From Thiosocius sp963753845 (GTDB lineage: Bacteria; Pseudomonadota; Gammaproteobacteria; Chromatiales; Chromatiaceae), in NCBI GenBank assembly GCA_963753845.1, contig CAVWEI010000004.1:124001-188000 (forward strand): DNA of 64,000 bases, written 5' to 3'. The notes below the pieces were generated by a model. That model was not told the origin of the DNA and did no database searches. It saw nothing but the letters and a program-made list of their open reading frames with translations. Made by a program: the position numbers and the translations under genes. Shown piece by piece: positions 26,951-35,599 of this stretch (its first letter is position 1; every line of letters begins with the position of its first letter).

Positions 26951-27547
26951 ATGCAAGTCAATCTGGACAAGAGCTTTCCCATTGCTGCACCGGGCAGCAG
27001 CGCCTGGAAGTTTCTGCAGGATATCCCAGGTGTGGCCGGCTGCATGCCGGGTGCGGAGATCACCGAGACCATCGATGACAGTCATTACAAGGGGGCGGTC
27101 AAGGCCAAGGTCGGTCCCGCCACCATGGCCTTCAATGGCGACATCGAGATCGTGGCCGTCGACAGCGAGAAACGCCAGCTGCACCTGATCGGTCGCGGTC
27201 AGGATACCAAGGGCACCTCGTCGGCAGAGATGGACCTCACCGCCTGGGTCGTGGATACCGGAAACAGTGACTGCGAGCTCAAGGGCGAGGCCCAGGTCAA
27301 GGTGACCGGCAAGGCCGCCAGCCTGGGTGGTCGCATGATGACCCAGGTGTCGGACCAGATACTCAACCAGTTCGGCAAGAACTTTGCCAACAACGTCATG
27401 GCGATGGGCGGGGGCGAGGATGCCGAAGAGGCACGCGAGGAACTGGCCGAGCAACCCAAGGAACTGAACGGTCTTGCTTTCGCCTGGTCAGTTATCGTGG
27501 GCTTTCTGCGCAGCCTGTTTGGCGGCGGTAAGTCGAGTGCCGGTTGA
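26951..27547 (+). CDS. coxG: CoxG-type SRPBCC protein, membrane recruitment of CO dehydrogenase
   Basis: A 198-residue protein with an N-terminal SRPBCC/START-like domain (about residues 1-145, including LQDIPGVAGCMPGAEITET) and a C-terminal hydrophobic helix (AFAWSVIVGFLRSLFGG). In Oligotropha, CoxG is needed to anchor CO dehydrogenase to the cytoplasmic membrane and has been linked to quinone delivery in mycobacterial enzymes. It sits after coxL and before coxD, within the operon, and matches the expected role. Confidence 0.9.
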   Translation: MQVNLDKSFPIAAPGSSAWKFLQDIPGVAGCMPGAEITETIDDSHYKGAVKAKVGPATMAFNGDIEIVAVDSEKRQLHLIGRGQDTKGTSSAEMDLTAWVVDTGNSDCELKGEAQVKVTGKAASLGGRMMTQVSDQILNQFGKNFANNVMAMGGGEDAEEAREELAEQPKELNGLAFAWSVIVGFLRSLFGGGKSSAG

Positions 27548-27579
27548 GGTAGCTTCAGTGCGCGAAGGGGCAGAGTGGT

Positions 27580-28467
27580 ATGAGTGGCGAGAACCGGATC
27601 GCTGAGCTGCAGGGCCGCCTGGCCGACGCCGGGTACATTGCCGAACGCAGTCTCAGCGCCACGCTGCTGCTGTTCACCGATCTGCAACGGCCTTTGTTGC
27701 TGGAGGGTGACGCCGGCGTCGGCAAGACCGAGATCGCGCGGGTGTTGGCCCAGGTGTTCGATTGTCCGTTGATCCGCCTGCAGTGTTACGAAGGCCTGGA
27801 TGTCAATGCCGCGGTCTACGAGTGGAACTACCAGCACCAGTTGCTGGCGATCAAGCTGCTGGAGCAGGGCAAGATCAACCCGGACGACGCCGAGCAGCAG
27901 ATCTTCAGCGACAAGTACCTGCTGCAGCGACCTCTGCTGCAGGCCATCACGCAGCCAAAGTCACCGGTGCTGCTGATCGACGAGGTCGATCGCGCTGACG
28001 AGGAGTTCGAGGCCTATCTGCTCGAACTGCTGTCGGACTTTCAGATCAGCGTGCCCGAACTCGGCACCATCTCTGCGGTTACCCGCCCGTTCGTGGTGCT
28101 CACCTCCAACGGCACCCGCGAGCTGAGTGACGCGTTGCGCCGGCGCTGTCTGTACCACTACGTGGAGTACCCCGAGTTCGACAAGGAACTGCGCATAGTC
28201 AACGCACGGGTGCCCGAAATCGGTCCAAAACTGGCCCGCCAGGTGGTGGCCTTCGTGCAGGAGCTGCGCGGGCTGGACCTGCGCAAGAAGCCCGGTATTG
28301 CCGAGACCCTGGATTGGGCCGCCGCGCTGCTGCGTCTGGAGGTGCCGAGCCTGGATGCCGATCCGCAGGTGGTGCTCGATTCTCTGGTTTGCCTGCTCAA
28401 GACCCGCGAGGACAGCGCCGGTCTTGGTCAGGTCGAGGTCGAGCGGCTCGTGGCGAGGGCGGTATGA
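27580..28467 (+). CDS. coxD: MoxR-family AAA+ ATPase for CuSMo cluster maturation
   Basis: A 295-residue AAA+ ATPase with Walker A GDAGVGKT (43-50), Walker B LLIDEVDRADEEFE and a sensor-type Arg region (DALRRRCLYHY). CoxD of Oligotropha is a MoxR-type chaperone required to insert sulfur and copper into the apo [MoO3] site of CoxL. Its partner is the VWA protein CoxE, whose start codon overlaps this gene's stop (ATGA at 28464-28467), so the two are translationally coupled. Confidence 0.93.
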   Translation: MSGENRIAELQGRLADAGYIAERSLSATLLLFTDLQRPLLLEGDAGVGKTEIARVLAQVFDCPLIRLQCYEGLDVNAAVYEWNYQHQLLAIKLLEQGKINPDDAEQQIFSDKYLLQRPLLQAITQPKSPVLLIDEVDRADEEFEAYLLELLSDFQISVPELGTISAVTRPFVVLTSNGTRELSDALRRRCLYHYVEYPEFDKELRIVNARVPEIGPKLARQVVAFVQELRGLDLRKKPGIAETLDWAAALLRLEVPSLDADPQVVLDSLVCLLKTREDSAGLGQVEVERLVARAV

Positions 28468-29651
28468 ACGCGGCGGTTGCCCAGGATTCGATGGAACCGG
28501 GCCTTGCCGCTGCCCTGCAGGGGCGGCTGGTGGAGTTCGTGCGAATGGTCCGCCAGCATGATTTTCATGTCGGCGTGGCGGAAGAGATCGATGCCCAGCG
28601 TGTTGCCCTGAGCTGCGGCCTGACCGATGGCCAGCGCCTGCGCTGGGGCCTGCGGGCGTTGTTGTGTTCGGACCAGGACGAATGGGAACGCTTCGATGAG
28701 CTGTTCGACGCCTACTGGCTTCCGTCCAATATCCGCAGTGCGTATCAGGCCATGCCGGCAGCACCCGTGGACCGTGAGCAGAGCCGACAGGACGGACCGC
28801 CCGGTCGCCGCCAGGATGCCGTGGCCGAGGCGGATGCCGAGGGCAGCGGTGACGGTGCCGACGTCGCTGAAGGAGGCACCCGCGAAGGGGCCAGTGTCGC
28901 CGAACACATGGCCAGGACAGATTTCCAGTTGCTCGCAGACAGCGGCCAGATGCGGGCCATGGAGCGGCTGGTTGAACGCCTGGCGCGCAAGATGCGCCGT
29001 CGCCTGATACGCCGCCAGCGGGTGCAGCGGCAAGGGCGCCGCATCCACCTGCGCGGCACCATGCGTCAGTGCCTGCGCTTTGGCGGCATGCCCTTGCAGC
29101 TGGCTTATCGGCGTCGCTGCCGACGCCAGCCCCGATTGATCCTGATCGTCGACGTGAGTCGTTCCATGTCGCTGTACAGCCATGTGTTCCTGCGCTTCGC
29201 CCGGGGGATCGTAAATGCCTTCCGCGACGCCGCGGCGTTCGCCTACCACACGCGCCTGGTGCCGATCACCGATGCGTTGCGCCAGTCGGATCAGGCGCGC
29301 ATGCGTGAAAGCCTGACCCTGATCTCACAAGGCTGGTCCGGCGGCACCCGCATCGGTGAGTGCCTGGGCAGTTTCAACGATCAATATGCCCGGCTGCTCA
29401 ATAGCCGCAGCCTGGTGGTCATCGTCAGCGACGGCCTGGACACCGGCGAGCCGGAACGCCTGGTCGAGGAACTGGTGCGTATCAAGGCGCGATGCCGCAA
29501 GCTCATCTGGCTGAACCCGCTGTTGGGGCGCAGTGGCTATGAACCCAGGACCCAGGGCATGCAGGCGGCACTGCCTCAGCTCGATCTGTTCGCCCCGGCA
29601 CACAACCTGCAAAGTCTGCAGGCCCTGGAGCCGGTGCTGACCGGACTCTGA
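28464..29651 (+). CDS. coxE: CoxE-type von Willebrand factor A protein
   Basis: A 395-residue protein from ATG 28464, chosen for the ATGA overlap with coxD; longer in-frame extensions run through coxD. An acidic central linker (about residues 100-150) precedes a basic stretch and the VWA domain, with MIDAS motif DVSRSMS (230-236) and a second metal-binding Thr (GGTRIG, SDGLDTGE). MoxR-VWA pairs act as metal-insertion or protein-remodelling chaperones; CoxE is required for Cu insertion into the CoxL site. Normal length for the family. Confidence 0.92.
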   Translation: MNAAVAQDSMEPGLAAALQGRLVEFVRMVRQHDFHVGVAEEIDAQRVALSCGLTDGQRLRWGLRALLCSDQDEWERFDELFDAYWLPSNIRSAYQAMPAAPVDREQSRQDGPPGRRQDAVAEADAEGSGDGADVAEGGTREGASVAEHMARTDFQLLADSGQMRAMERLVERLARKMRRRLIRRQRVQRQGRRIHLRGTMRQCLRFGGMPLQLAYRRRCRRQPRLILIVDVSRSMSLYSHVFLRFARGIVNAFRDAAAFAYHTRLVPITDALRQSDQARMRESLTLISQGWSGGTRIGECLGSFNDQYARLLNSRSLVVIVSDGLDTGEPERLVEELVRIKARCRKLIWLNPLLGRSGYEPRTQGMQAALPQLDLFAPAHNLQSLQALEPVLTGL

Positions 29652-29672
29652 CGAGAACGAGAGGACGAGGGG

Positions 29673-30722
29673 ATGTTGCACAGCGATGCGGTGCTGGACA
29701 AGGCACAGGAACTCAAGGCGAGTGGCACACCCTTTGTGCTGGCGACGGTGGTGCGTTGCGAATCGCCCACCTCGGCCAAACCGGGGGCGAAGGCCCTGGT
29801 CACCGTCGACGGCGAGCTGATCGGCTGGATCGGCGGCGGTTGCGCGCAGCCTGCGGTCCTCGATACCGCCAAAAAGGCCCTGAAGGACGGACAGGCACGC
29901 CTGATCCGTGTCAGCCCAACGAAGGACGGACAGGTGGAGGCTGGCATCATCGACTTCGGCATGACCTGTCACAGTGGAGGCACCTTGGATATCTTCATCG
30001 ACCCCGTGATCGCCCGTCCGGCGCTGCTGATCATCGGCGCCTCGCCCGCGGCACAGACCCTGGGTGTGCTGGCCCATCATGCGGGCTTCGCCGTGCATGC
30101 CGCGTTCCCCGGCGCCGATGCCGAGATGTTCCCGCAGGCGGTACAGATTATCGATGGCCTGGAACTGGAAACACTGCGATGTGGCGTGCCGCCGATGGTG
30201 GTGGTTGCCACGCAGGGCAAGCGTGACGAGCCCGGCCTGGAGGCCGCTCTCACCACCGCTGCGCCTTATATCGCGTTCATCGCCAGCGAGCGCAAGGCGG
30301 ACAAGCTTCGCACCTATCTCAAGGAGCGCAGCCAGGACCCGGCGCGGGTCGATGCCATCATCTCACCGGCCGGCATCGAGATCGGTGCGGTCACGCCGGA
30401 GGAAATCGCGGTGTCTGTGCTTGCCGGGCTGATCCAGGCGCGCCGTGACCGGACCATGACAGAAGCCAAGTTGGCCGTGAGCACACAGGCGGACATTGGT
30501 CGTGTGGAAAGCGCCGTGTCTGCGGCGCAGACGGGCAGTTGCTGCGGCGGCACGGCGCCGACCAGTGCCACGGATCCGGTGTGCGGCATGAGTGTACAGA
30601 TCGCCGGCGCGGAGTTCGTCAGCCACTATCAGGGCCGCAGTTATTATTTTTGCTGTGCCGGCTGTCAACATGCCTTCGATAAAGACCCGCAGGGCTTTCC
30701 TGCCGCACAGGGGGTGGGATGA
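29673..30722 (+). CDS. XdhC/CoxF-type molybdenum cofactor protein fused to a YHS domain
   Basis: A 349-residue protein. Residues about 10-75 are an XdhC_CoxI domain (VVRCESPTSAKPG, GWIGGGCAQPAV) and about 110-250 a Rossmann-type XdhC_C domain (LLIIGASPAAQTLGVL). After a Cys-Cys motif (C290, C291) comes a YHS domain from about residue 301, with Cys at 304, 327, 328 and 331 (DPVCGM, YYFCCAGC). XdhC proteins bind and sulfurate the Mo cofactor; YHS modules are metal-associated and found in copper-handling proteins. The fusion could couple Mo-cofactor and copper delivery to CoxL (inference). It overlaps the next gene by four bases. Confidence 0.85.
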   Translation: MLHSDAVLDKAQELKASGTPFVLATVVRCESPTSAKPGAKALVTVDGELIGWIGGGCAQPAVLDTAKKALKDGQARLIRVSPTKDGQVEAGIIDFGMTCHSGGTLDIFIDPVIARPALLIIGASPAAQTLGVLAHHAGFAVHAAFPGADAEMFPQAVQIIDGLELETLRCGVPPMVVVATQGKRDEPGLEAALTTAAPYIAFIASERKADKLRTYLKERSQDPARVDAIISPAGIEIGAVTPEEIAVSVLAGLIQARRDRTMTEAKLAVSTQADIGRVESAVSAAQTGSCCGGTAPTSATDPVCGMSVQIAGAEFVSHYQGRSYYFCCAGCQHAFDKDPQGFPAAQGVG

Positions 30723-31351
30723 GCAGCTTTTCGGCCATCCTTCTCGCCGCGGGGGAGTCGCGCCGCATGGGTTCAGTCAACAAGCTGACCCTGCCGGTGG
30801 CCGGCCGGCCCCTGCTGCGCCGAACCGCCGAGACGCTTTTGCGGACCGGATTGCAGGAACTGGTGGTGGTGGTCGGCCACGAACAGCAGACTGCGCGCGA
30901 ACTGTTGCACGGCCTGCCGGTGCGCATCGTCAGCAACGACAGTTACAAGGAAGGGCAGATGACCTCGGTGCACTGCGGCATGGCTGCGCTGCAGCAGGCC
31001 TGTGACGCCGTACTGGTATGCCTTTCCGACCAGCCACTGCTCGAGACCGAAGATTTGCGCCGGCTCACCGATGCCTTCGCGCATTGCCCGACCTCGGTCC
31101 TGGTGCCGACGTATCAGGGTCAACGTGGCAACCCGATCGTGCTGGCGTACGAACATCGCCAAAAGATCCTGGTCGGCGACCGGAACCTCGGTTGCAAGAG
31201 TCTGATACAGAAGCACCCGGAACTGGTCACGGCCCTGGAGATGGACAACGACCATACGGTGTTCGACCTGGACACCCCGGAGGCCTACGAGCAGTTGCAG
31301 CAGCGCCTCGGCGTAGCGGCCGATGCATTCGACGAACCGATTTCCGCGTAA
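30719..31351 (+). CDS. MocA/MobA-like molybdopterin nucleotidyltransferase
   Basis: A 210-residue nucleotidyltransferase with the N-terminal signature LLAAGESRRMGSVNKL (Gly-rich loop and basic residue) and CLSDQPLL carrying the metal-binding Asp. This is the MocA/NTP_transf_3 pattern. MocA attaches CMP to molybdopterin to form the cytosine dinucleotide cofactor that xanthine-oxidase family enzymes such as CoxL need. Position within the cox operon, overlapping the XdhC-YHS gene (ATGA), strongly supports this role. CTP versus GTP specificity is inferred from context. Confidence 0.85.
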   Translation: MSSFSAILLAAGESRRMGSVNKLTLPVAGRPLLRRTAETLLRTGLQELVVVVGHEQQTARELLHGLPVRIVSNDSYKEGQMTSVHCGMAALQQACDAVLVCLSDQPLLETEDLRRLTDAFAHCPTSVLVPTYQGQRGNPIVLAYEHRQKILVGDRNLGCKSLIQKHPELVTALEMDNDHTVFDLDTPEAYEQLQQRLGVAADAFDEPISA

Positions 31352-31361
31352 GAGGCGTTTC

Positions 31362-32180
31362 ATGGCGAAAGAGATCTTCGAAGTCATTCGGGACCTGCAG
31401 CAGAGCGGCCAGCCGTTTGCCGTGGCCACGGTGGTGGAGACCGTCGGTTCGGTATCGGCCAAGACCTCGTCGAAGGCGGTGATCGACCAACAGGGCCGGG
31501 TCGTGGCCGGTTGGGTGGGTGGCGGCTGCGCGGAGTCGGGCACCTGTGAGAAGGCGCTGGAGTGCATGGAAGAGGGGAAGACGGCGATGCTGGATATCGA
31601 TCTGGACGACGAGATGCTCGGTGCCGGCATGCCGTGCGGCGGCAGCATGCGGGTCTACGTGGAGCCGGTGCTGCCCAGGCCCGGTCTGTGGATCATGGGT
31701 CATGGAAGGGTCGCCGAGTCGTTGTGCATCTTTGGCGATCTGCTCGGACTCAAGGTTATCGTGAACGATCCCGGCGTGGATTGTGACCGGTATCCCGACG
31801 CCAGCCGTCTGATCACCGACGACATGGATTACGAACAACTGCAACCGGCGGCCGGTGACTATGTGGTGATCGCGACCCAGCACAAGGGCGATCACGAATC
31901 CATGAAACGCGCACTCCATTCCGAGGCGGGTTACATCGCGTTGATCGCGAGTCGCAAGCGCTCGCGCCTGGTGCTGGACTACCTGCGCGAAGAGGGCTTT
32001 GACGAGGCCGATATCGCGCGGGTGATGGCGCCCTGCGGCCTGGATCTGGGCGCGCGCACCCCGGAGGAGATCGCCTTGTGCGTGGTGAGCGAGATCGTCT
32101 TGTTGCGCCGCGGCGGCACTGGTCTGCGTATGCGCGAGAAGCTGGACCGGGAACGGCGGCTGCGCGCCGCCGAGGGTTGA
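31362..32180 (+). CDS. Second XdhC/CoxF-family protein
   Basis: A 272-residue protein from ATG 31362, placed behind an AGAGG ribosome site; the longer in-frame start at 31323 overlaps the previous gene and lacks one. XdhC_CoxI domain (TVVETVGSVSAKTSSKAV, GWVGGGCAESGT) and XdhC_C Rossmann domain (LWIMGHGRVAESLCIF) are both present and no YHS module follows. Two XdhC-type proteins in one cox operon parallel CoxF and CoxI of Oligotropha. The expected role is Mo-cofactor delivery to or sulfuration in CoxL. Confidence 0.85.
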   Translation: MAKEIFEVIRDLQQSGQPFAVATVVETVGSVSAKTSSKAVIDQQGRVVAGWVGGGCAESGTCEKALECMEEGKTAMLDIDLDDEMLGAGMPCGGSMRVYVEPVLPRPGLWIMGHGRVAESLCIFGDLLGLKVIVNDPGVDCDRYPDASRLITDDMDYEQLQPAAGDYVVIATQHKGDHESMKRALHSEAGYIALIASRKRSRLVLDYLREEGFDEADIARVMAPCGLDLGARTPEEIALCVVSEIVLLRRGGTGLRMREKLDRERRLRAAEG

Positions 32181-32183
32181 GGC

Positions 32184-33446
32184 GTGGCCGTGGCGGCACG
32201 CGAGATAAAGCCGGACGACAGGCTGGATCCGTTGCTTGTACGTCAGGACTTTCCGCTGCTGCGTGATGCCCCGCTCGCGCAGGGCCTGCACTATCTGGAC
32301 AATGCGGCCACCACCCACAAGCCGCAGGTCGTCATCGATGCGATCAGCGACTGCTATGGCGGCTTTTACGGCCCTATCCATCGCGGTCTGTATCCGCTGG
32401 CGGAGGAGGCTTCCATGCGTTACGAGCGAGCGCGCGCGCGGCTGGCGACCTTTCTGGGCGCCGCGTCGGCCGACGAACTGGTGTTTACGCGCTCCGCCAC
32501 AGAGGCGATCAACATGGTGGCCTGGGGTTGGGCCAGGGAGCGCCTGCAGCCCGGTGACCGCATCTGGGTCAGTCGCATGGAGCACCACGCCAATTACCTG
32601 CCCTGGCAGCGGATCTGCCGCGATCGCGGTGCCGAATTGCGCATCATCGAGCTGCATGAGGATGGCAGCCTGGATCTGGCGGGCTCGCCCGAACTGTTCG
32701 CGCCACAGACCCGGCTGATTGCACTGTGCCAGGTATCCAATGTGCTGGGGGTGGAAAACCCGCTGCGCAAGCTGTGCGCGACTGCGCGTGCACACGACAT
32801 CCCGGTGCTGGTCGACGCGGCACAGGGTGTCTCTCATCTGCCAATCAACGTCTCCGAACTGGGCTGTGATTTTCTTGTCTGTTCGGCGCACAAGATGTAT
32901 GGGCCGAGCGGAATCGGCCTGCTTTACGGTCGCGCGCAACGGCTGGCGGAGATGACGCCGCTGTTGTTGGGCGGCGGCATGGTGGACGAGGTGGGCGAGG
33001 GCACTGCGCAAAGCACCTGGACCGAGACGCCCGCGCGCTTTGAAGCGGGTTCGCCAAATCTGGCCGGCGCGGTGGCCTTCGCCGCCGCGGCCGATTACCT
33101 GCTGGGCCTGGACCTCCGTCGCGTACAGGCGCATCTGGGCATGCTGACGGCGGCCGCTGCCGGGGCGCTGGCCGAGTTGCCGGGGTTGCGCCTTTTGCCG
33201 CCGGCGGAGACGCCGCGCTCGGCGATCCTGTCGTTTACGCTGGATGCCGTGCATCCGCATGACCTGGCGCAGGTGGCGGGCGAGCAGGGCGTCGCCATCC
33301 GTGCCGGGCACCATTGCGCGCAGCCGCTGATGCGCAGTCTCGGTCTGGTCGCCACCGCCCGCGCCAGCTTCGGCGTCTATAACGACCTGGACGATGTCGA
33401 GGCCCTGGTGCGTGCCGTTGACAGTGCACGATGCCTGTTCGCTTGA
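32184..33446 (+). CDS. SufS-type cysteine desulfurase in the cox operon
   Basis: A 420-residue group II cysteine desulfurase from GTG 32184, three bases after the preceding stop. PLP lysine K237 lies in SAHKMYGPSGIG and the persulfide Cys C378 in RAGHHCAQPLM, both canonical for SufS/CsdA. It would provide persulfide sulfur from L-cysteine with PLP. No sufBCD genes are nearby, so this copy is probably dedicated to cofactor sulfuration in this operon, alongside the SufU-type scaffold directly downstream. Confidence 0.88.
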   Translation: MAVAAREIKPDDRLDPLLVRQDFPLLRDAPLAQGLHYLDNAATTHKPQVVIDAISDCYGGFYGPIHRGLYPLAEEASMRYERARARLATFLGAASADELVFTRSATEAINMVAWGWARERLQPGDRIWVSRMEHHANYLPWQRICRDRGAELRIIELHEDGSLDLAGSPELFAPQTRLIALCQVSNVLGVENPLRKLCATARAHDIPVLVDAAQGVSHLPINVSELGCDFLVCSAHKMYGPSGIGLLYGRAQRLAEMTPLLLGGGMVDEVGEGTAQSTWTETPARFEAGSPNLAGAVAFAAAADYLLGLDLRRVQAHLGMLTAAAAGALAELPGLRLLPPAETPRSAILSFTLDAVHPHDLAQVAGEQGVAIRAGHHCAQPLMRSLGLVATARASFGVYNDLDDVEALVRAVDSARCLFA

Positions 33447-33455
33447 GAGGCCCGG

Positions 33456-33902
33456 ATGACTGCTCACAATCTGTACAAAGAGATGCTGCTCAGGCACTAC
33501 CGCCATCCGCACAACAGGTGCGAGGGCGTGCTTGAAGGGGCGGACATCGTGCGCCGCGGGGACAACCCGCGTTGTGGCGACGAGGTCGAAGTTGGCGTTT
33601 ATCTGCGTGATGGCCTCCTGGCACAGGTCAAGTTTCGTGGCCGCGGCTGTTCGGTATGCATCGCCTCATCGTCGATGATGACGGGGGCGGTGGAGGGTCG
33701 CAGCATCAAGGAGGCGCGCCGGCTCTGCGCGGACATGCAGGCATGGTTTCAGAAGGGGGATGGGACAGAATTGACAGAGCCACCCGAAGACCTGCAGGCA
33801 CTGTCCGCAGTTCGCGAATATCCCGCACGTCGCCGATGCGTGCTTTTGTCCTGGGAGGCTCTGGACGATGCGCTCGCTTCGACCAATGGCGACAATCGTT
33901 AG
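33456..33902 (+). CDS. SufU-type sulfur transfer/scaffold protein
   Basis: A 148-residue protein. Zinc/Fe-S ligand pattern C40-G-D42, C65 and C128 matches SufU (C-x-D, C, C), with an additional Cys at 68. In Gram-positive bacteria SufU accepts sulfur from SufS by zinc-ligand exchange. It follows the SufS-type gene by nine bases, so the pair probably works together. In gammaproteobacteria SufS usually works with SufE, so a SufU partner in this operon points to acquisition as a unit. Confidence 0.85.
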   Translation: MTAHNLYKEMLLRHYRHPHNRCEGVLEGADIVRRGDNPRCGDEVEVGVYLRDGLLAQVKFRGRGCSVCIASSSMMTGAVEGRSIKEARRLCADMQAWFQKGDGTELTEPPEDLQALSAVREYPARRRCVLLSWEALDDALASTNGDNR

Positions 33903-34051
33903 CTCGTGCCCGACTTACGGCCGGTCAAAACAGGCCAGCAAAAGCGCAGCGGGTCTTTAAACACGGCAACGCCTTGATCGGATACGGCGAGAATCCAGTT
34001 TCGGCCGGTCCTGTTTGGCGGGCGACGGGCGATCCCTCAAGGCATGCATTC

Positions 34052-34627
34052 ATGACCGATGACAAGATAAAGGAGAAATGGGATCGGCGTTATGACCGGG
34101 CGTCGCAAGTGCCTGGTGCACTTGAGGTCCTGGTGGAGAATGCACACATGCTGCCGTCTCAAGGATCGGCCCTGGATCTGGCTTGTGGACTGGGAGGGAG
34201 CGCGTTGTTTCTGGCCGAACGTGGTCTGAAGACATGGGCATGGGACCTGTCTGCAGTGGCCGTCGAAGCGCTCCGGGGACGGGCGCGCGGGCTGCCCTTG
34301 GAGGCGGAGGTCAGGGATGTCACGGTGCGGCCACCGGAGGCCGGGCGGTTCGACGTCATCTGCGTGGGACACTTTCTCGATCGTGAGCTGTGTCCCACGA
34401 TAGCCGCTGCGCTCAAGCCGGGTGGCCTGTTGTTCTACCAGACGTTCAGCCGCGACAGGGTGGACGACAGCGGCCCTGGCAATCCCGTGTACCGGCTTGG
34501 CACAAACGAGCTACTCGAACTGTTTCCACAGTTGATCGCGCGCTTCTACCGTGACGAGGGCAGCGTGGGTGATAGGGCGCAGGGCTTTCGCAATCGTGCC
34601 CAACTGGTTGCGCAGCTTCCCGGTTGA
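34052..34627 (+). CDS. Class I SAM-dependent methyltransferase, TehB/UbiE-like
   Basis: A 191-residue protein from ATG 34052, chosen because the domain begins here (DDKIKEKWDRRY). Motif I is ALDLACGLGGSALFLAERG (SAM binding, about residues 37-55); the acidic residue after beta 2 and the motif IV region (RFDVICVGHFLD) follow. Similar to TehB-like methyltransferases; substrate unknown. It trails the cox operon by 149 bases, so co-transcription is uncertain. A deleted copy of this gene lies at 21816-21977. Confidence 0.8.
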   Translation: MTDDKIKEKWDRRYDRASQVPGALEVLVENAHMLPSQGSALDLACGLGGSALFLAERGLKTWAWDLSAVAVEALRGRARGLPLEAEVRDVTVRPPEAGRFDVICVGHFLDRELCPTIAAALKPGGLLFYQTFSRDRVDDSGPGNPVYRLGTNELLELFPQLIARFYRDEGSVGDRAQGFRNRAQLVAQLPG

Positions 34628-34653
34628 GAGGGTTGAAGTATCCGCTGCAATCC

Positions 34654-35598
34654 TCAAAGCGATGCGAAATAGATCTCCATCCGGCGGCGTTGCGTCTGGT
34701 CCGGCAGCCGCCCAAACCCGGCCCCCATGTTGTCGACCATGTGATGCACTTTCGAGGTGGCAGGGATCGCGCAAGTCACGGCCGGGTGCGATACGACGTA
34801 TTTGAGAAAGAACTGTCCCCAGCTCCTACAGTCGAAATCCGCAGCCCAGTCTGGCAGGGGATGTCCCTTGGTCTTTTGGAACAGGCTGCCACGCGCGAAG
34901 GGGCGGTTGACGATCACCGCAATGCCGCGGTCCGCAGCCAGCGGTAGCAGCTCGCGTTCGGCATCCCGATTGCCGATGTTGTAGCTGAACTGGACAAAGT
35001 CGAACGGGTGGCTTTTCAAGACGGACTGCAACTCATCATGGTCACGACCATGCGAGGTGGTGATTCCGACATAGCGGATCTTTCCCTCGGACTTCATTGC
35101 CATCAGGGTCTCATAGTGAACCTGCCAGTCTCTCAGGTTGTGTATCTGGATCAGCTCAAACCCGTCGACGCCCCATAACTGACGCGAGTGCTCCATCTGC
35201 TCGATCCCGGATTCTTCGCCGTCGGTCCAGACCTTGGTGGCCGCAAACAGGTTCGCGGGTGGGGGAATCCGCCTGAGAAGGTCTCCCAACACCTGCTCGG
35301 AGTTGCCGTACATCGGCGAAGAGTCGATGACCGTGCCGCCCTGCTGGAAGAAGGCCTGCAGTACTTCGCCCAGGTTGGCCATCGCTGCCGGGTCAGGGGT
35401 CACATCGAAGGTCCGCGAGGTGCCCATGCCGATCAGTGGCAGCCGTTGACCGCTTGAGGCTATGACTCTGGTGATCTGTGCCTCATGCTGTGCAAATGTC
35501 GTTGTTGGTCGAAGCAAGCCGATGCCGGCCAGTCCGGCGGCGAGCTTGAGAAACCTTCTGCGATCATTTCGATTGTGTGTGCGGTTCATGTAATTCAC
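34654..35598 (-). CDS. Tat-exported aldo/keto reductase
   Basis: A 314-residue protein with a twin-arginine signal peptide (RRRFLKLAAGLAGIGLL, about residues 13-29) before an aldo/keto reductase barrel. Catalytic Asp and Tyr are in DSSPMYGNSE, Lys in LFAATKVW and His in IQIHNL. A periplasmic AKR is unusual because NAD(P)H is not available there, unless the cofactor is bound before Tat export. The gene starts one base after the stop of the upstream transporter gene on the minus strand, so the two are coupled. Confidence 0.82.
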   Translation of the reverse strand: MNYMNRTHNRNDRRRFLKLAAGLAGIGLLRPTTTFAQHEAQITRVIASSGQRLPLIGMGTSRTFDVTPDPAAMANLGEVLQAFFQQGGTVIDSSPMYGNSEQVLGDLLRRIPPPANLFAATKVWTDGEESGIEQMEHSRQLWGVDGFELIQIHNLRDWQVHYETLMAMKSEGKIRYVGITTSHGRDHDELQSVLKSHPFDFVQFSYNIGNRDAERELLPLAADRGIAVIVNRPFARGSLFQKTKGHPLPDWAADFDCRSWGQFFLKYVVSHPAVTCAIPATSKVHHMVDNMGAGFGRLPDQTQRRRMEIYFASL

Positions 35599-35599
35599 C

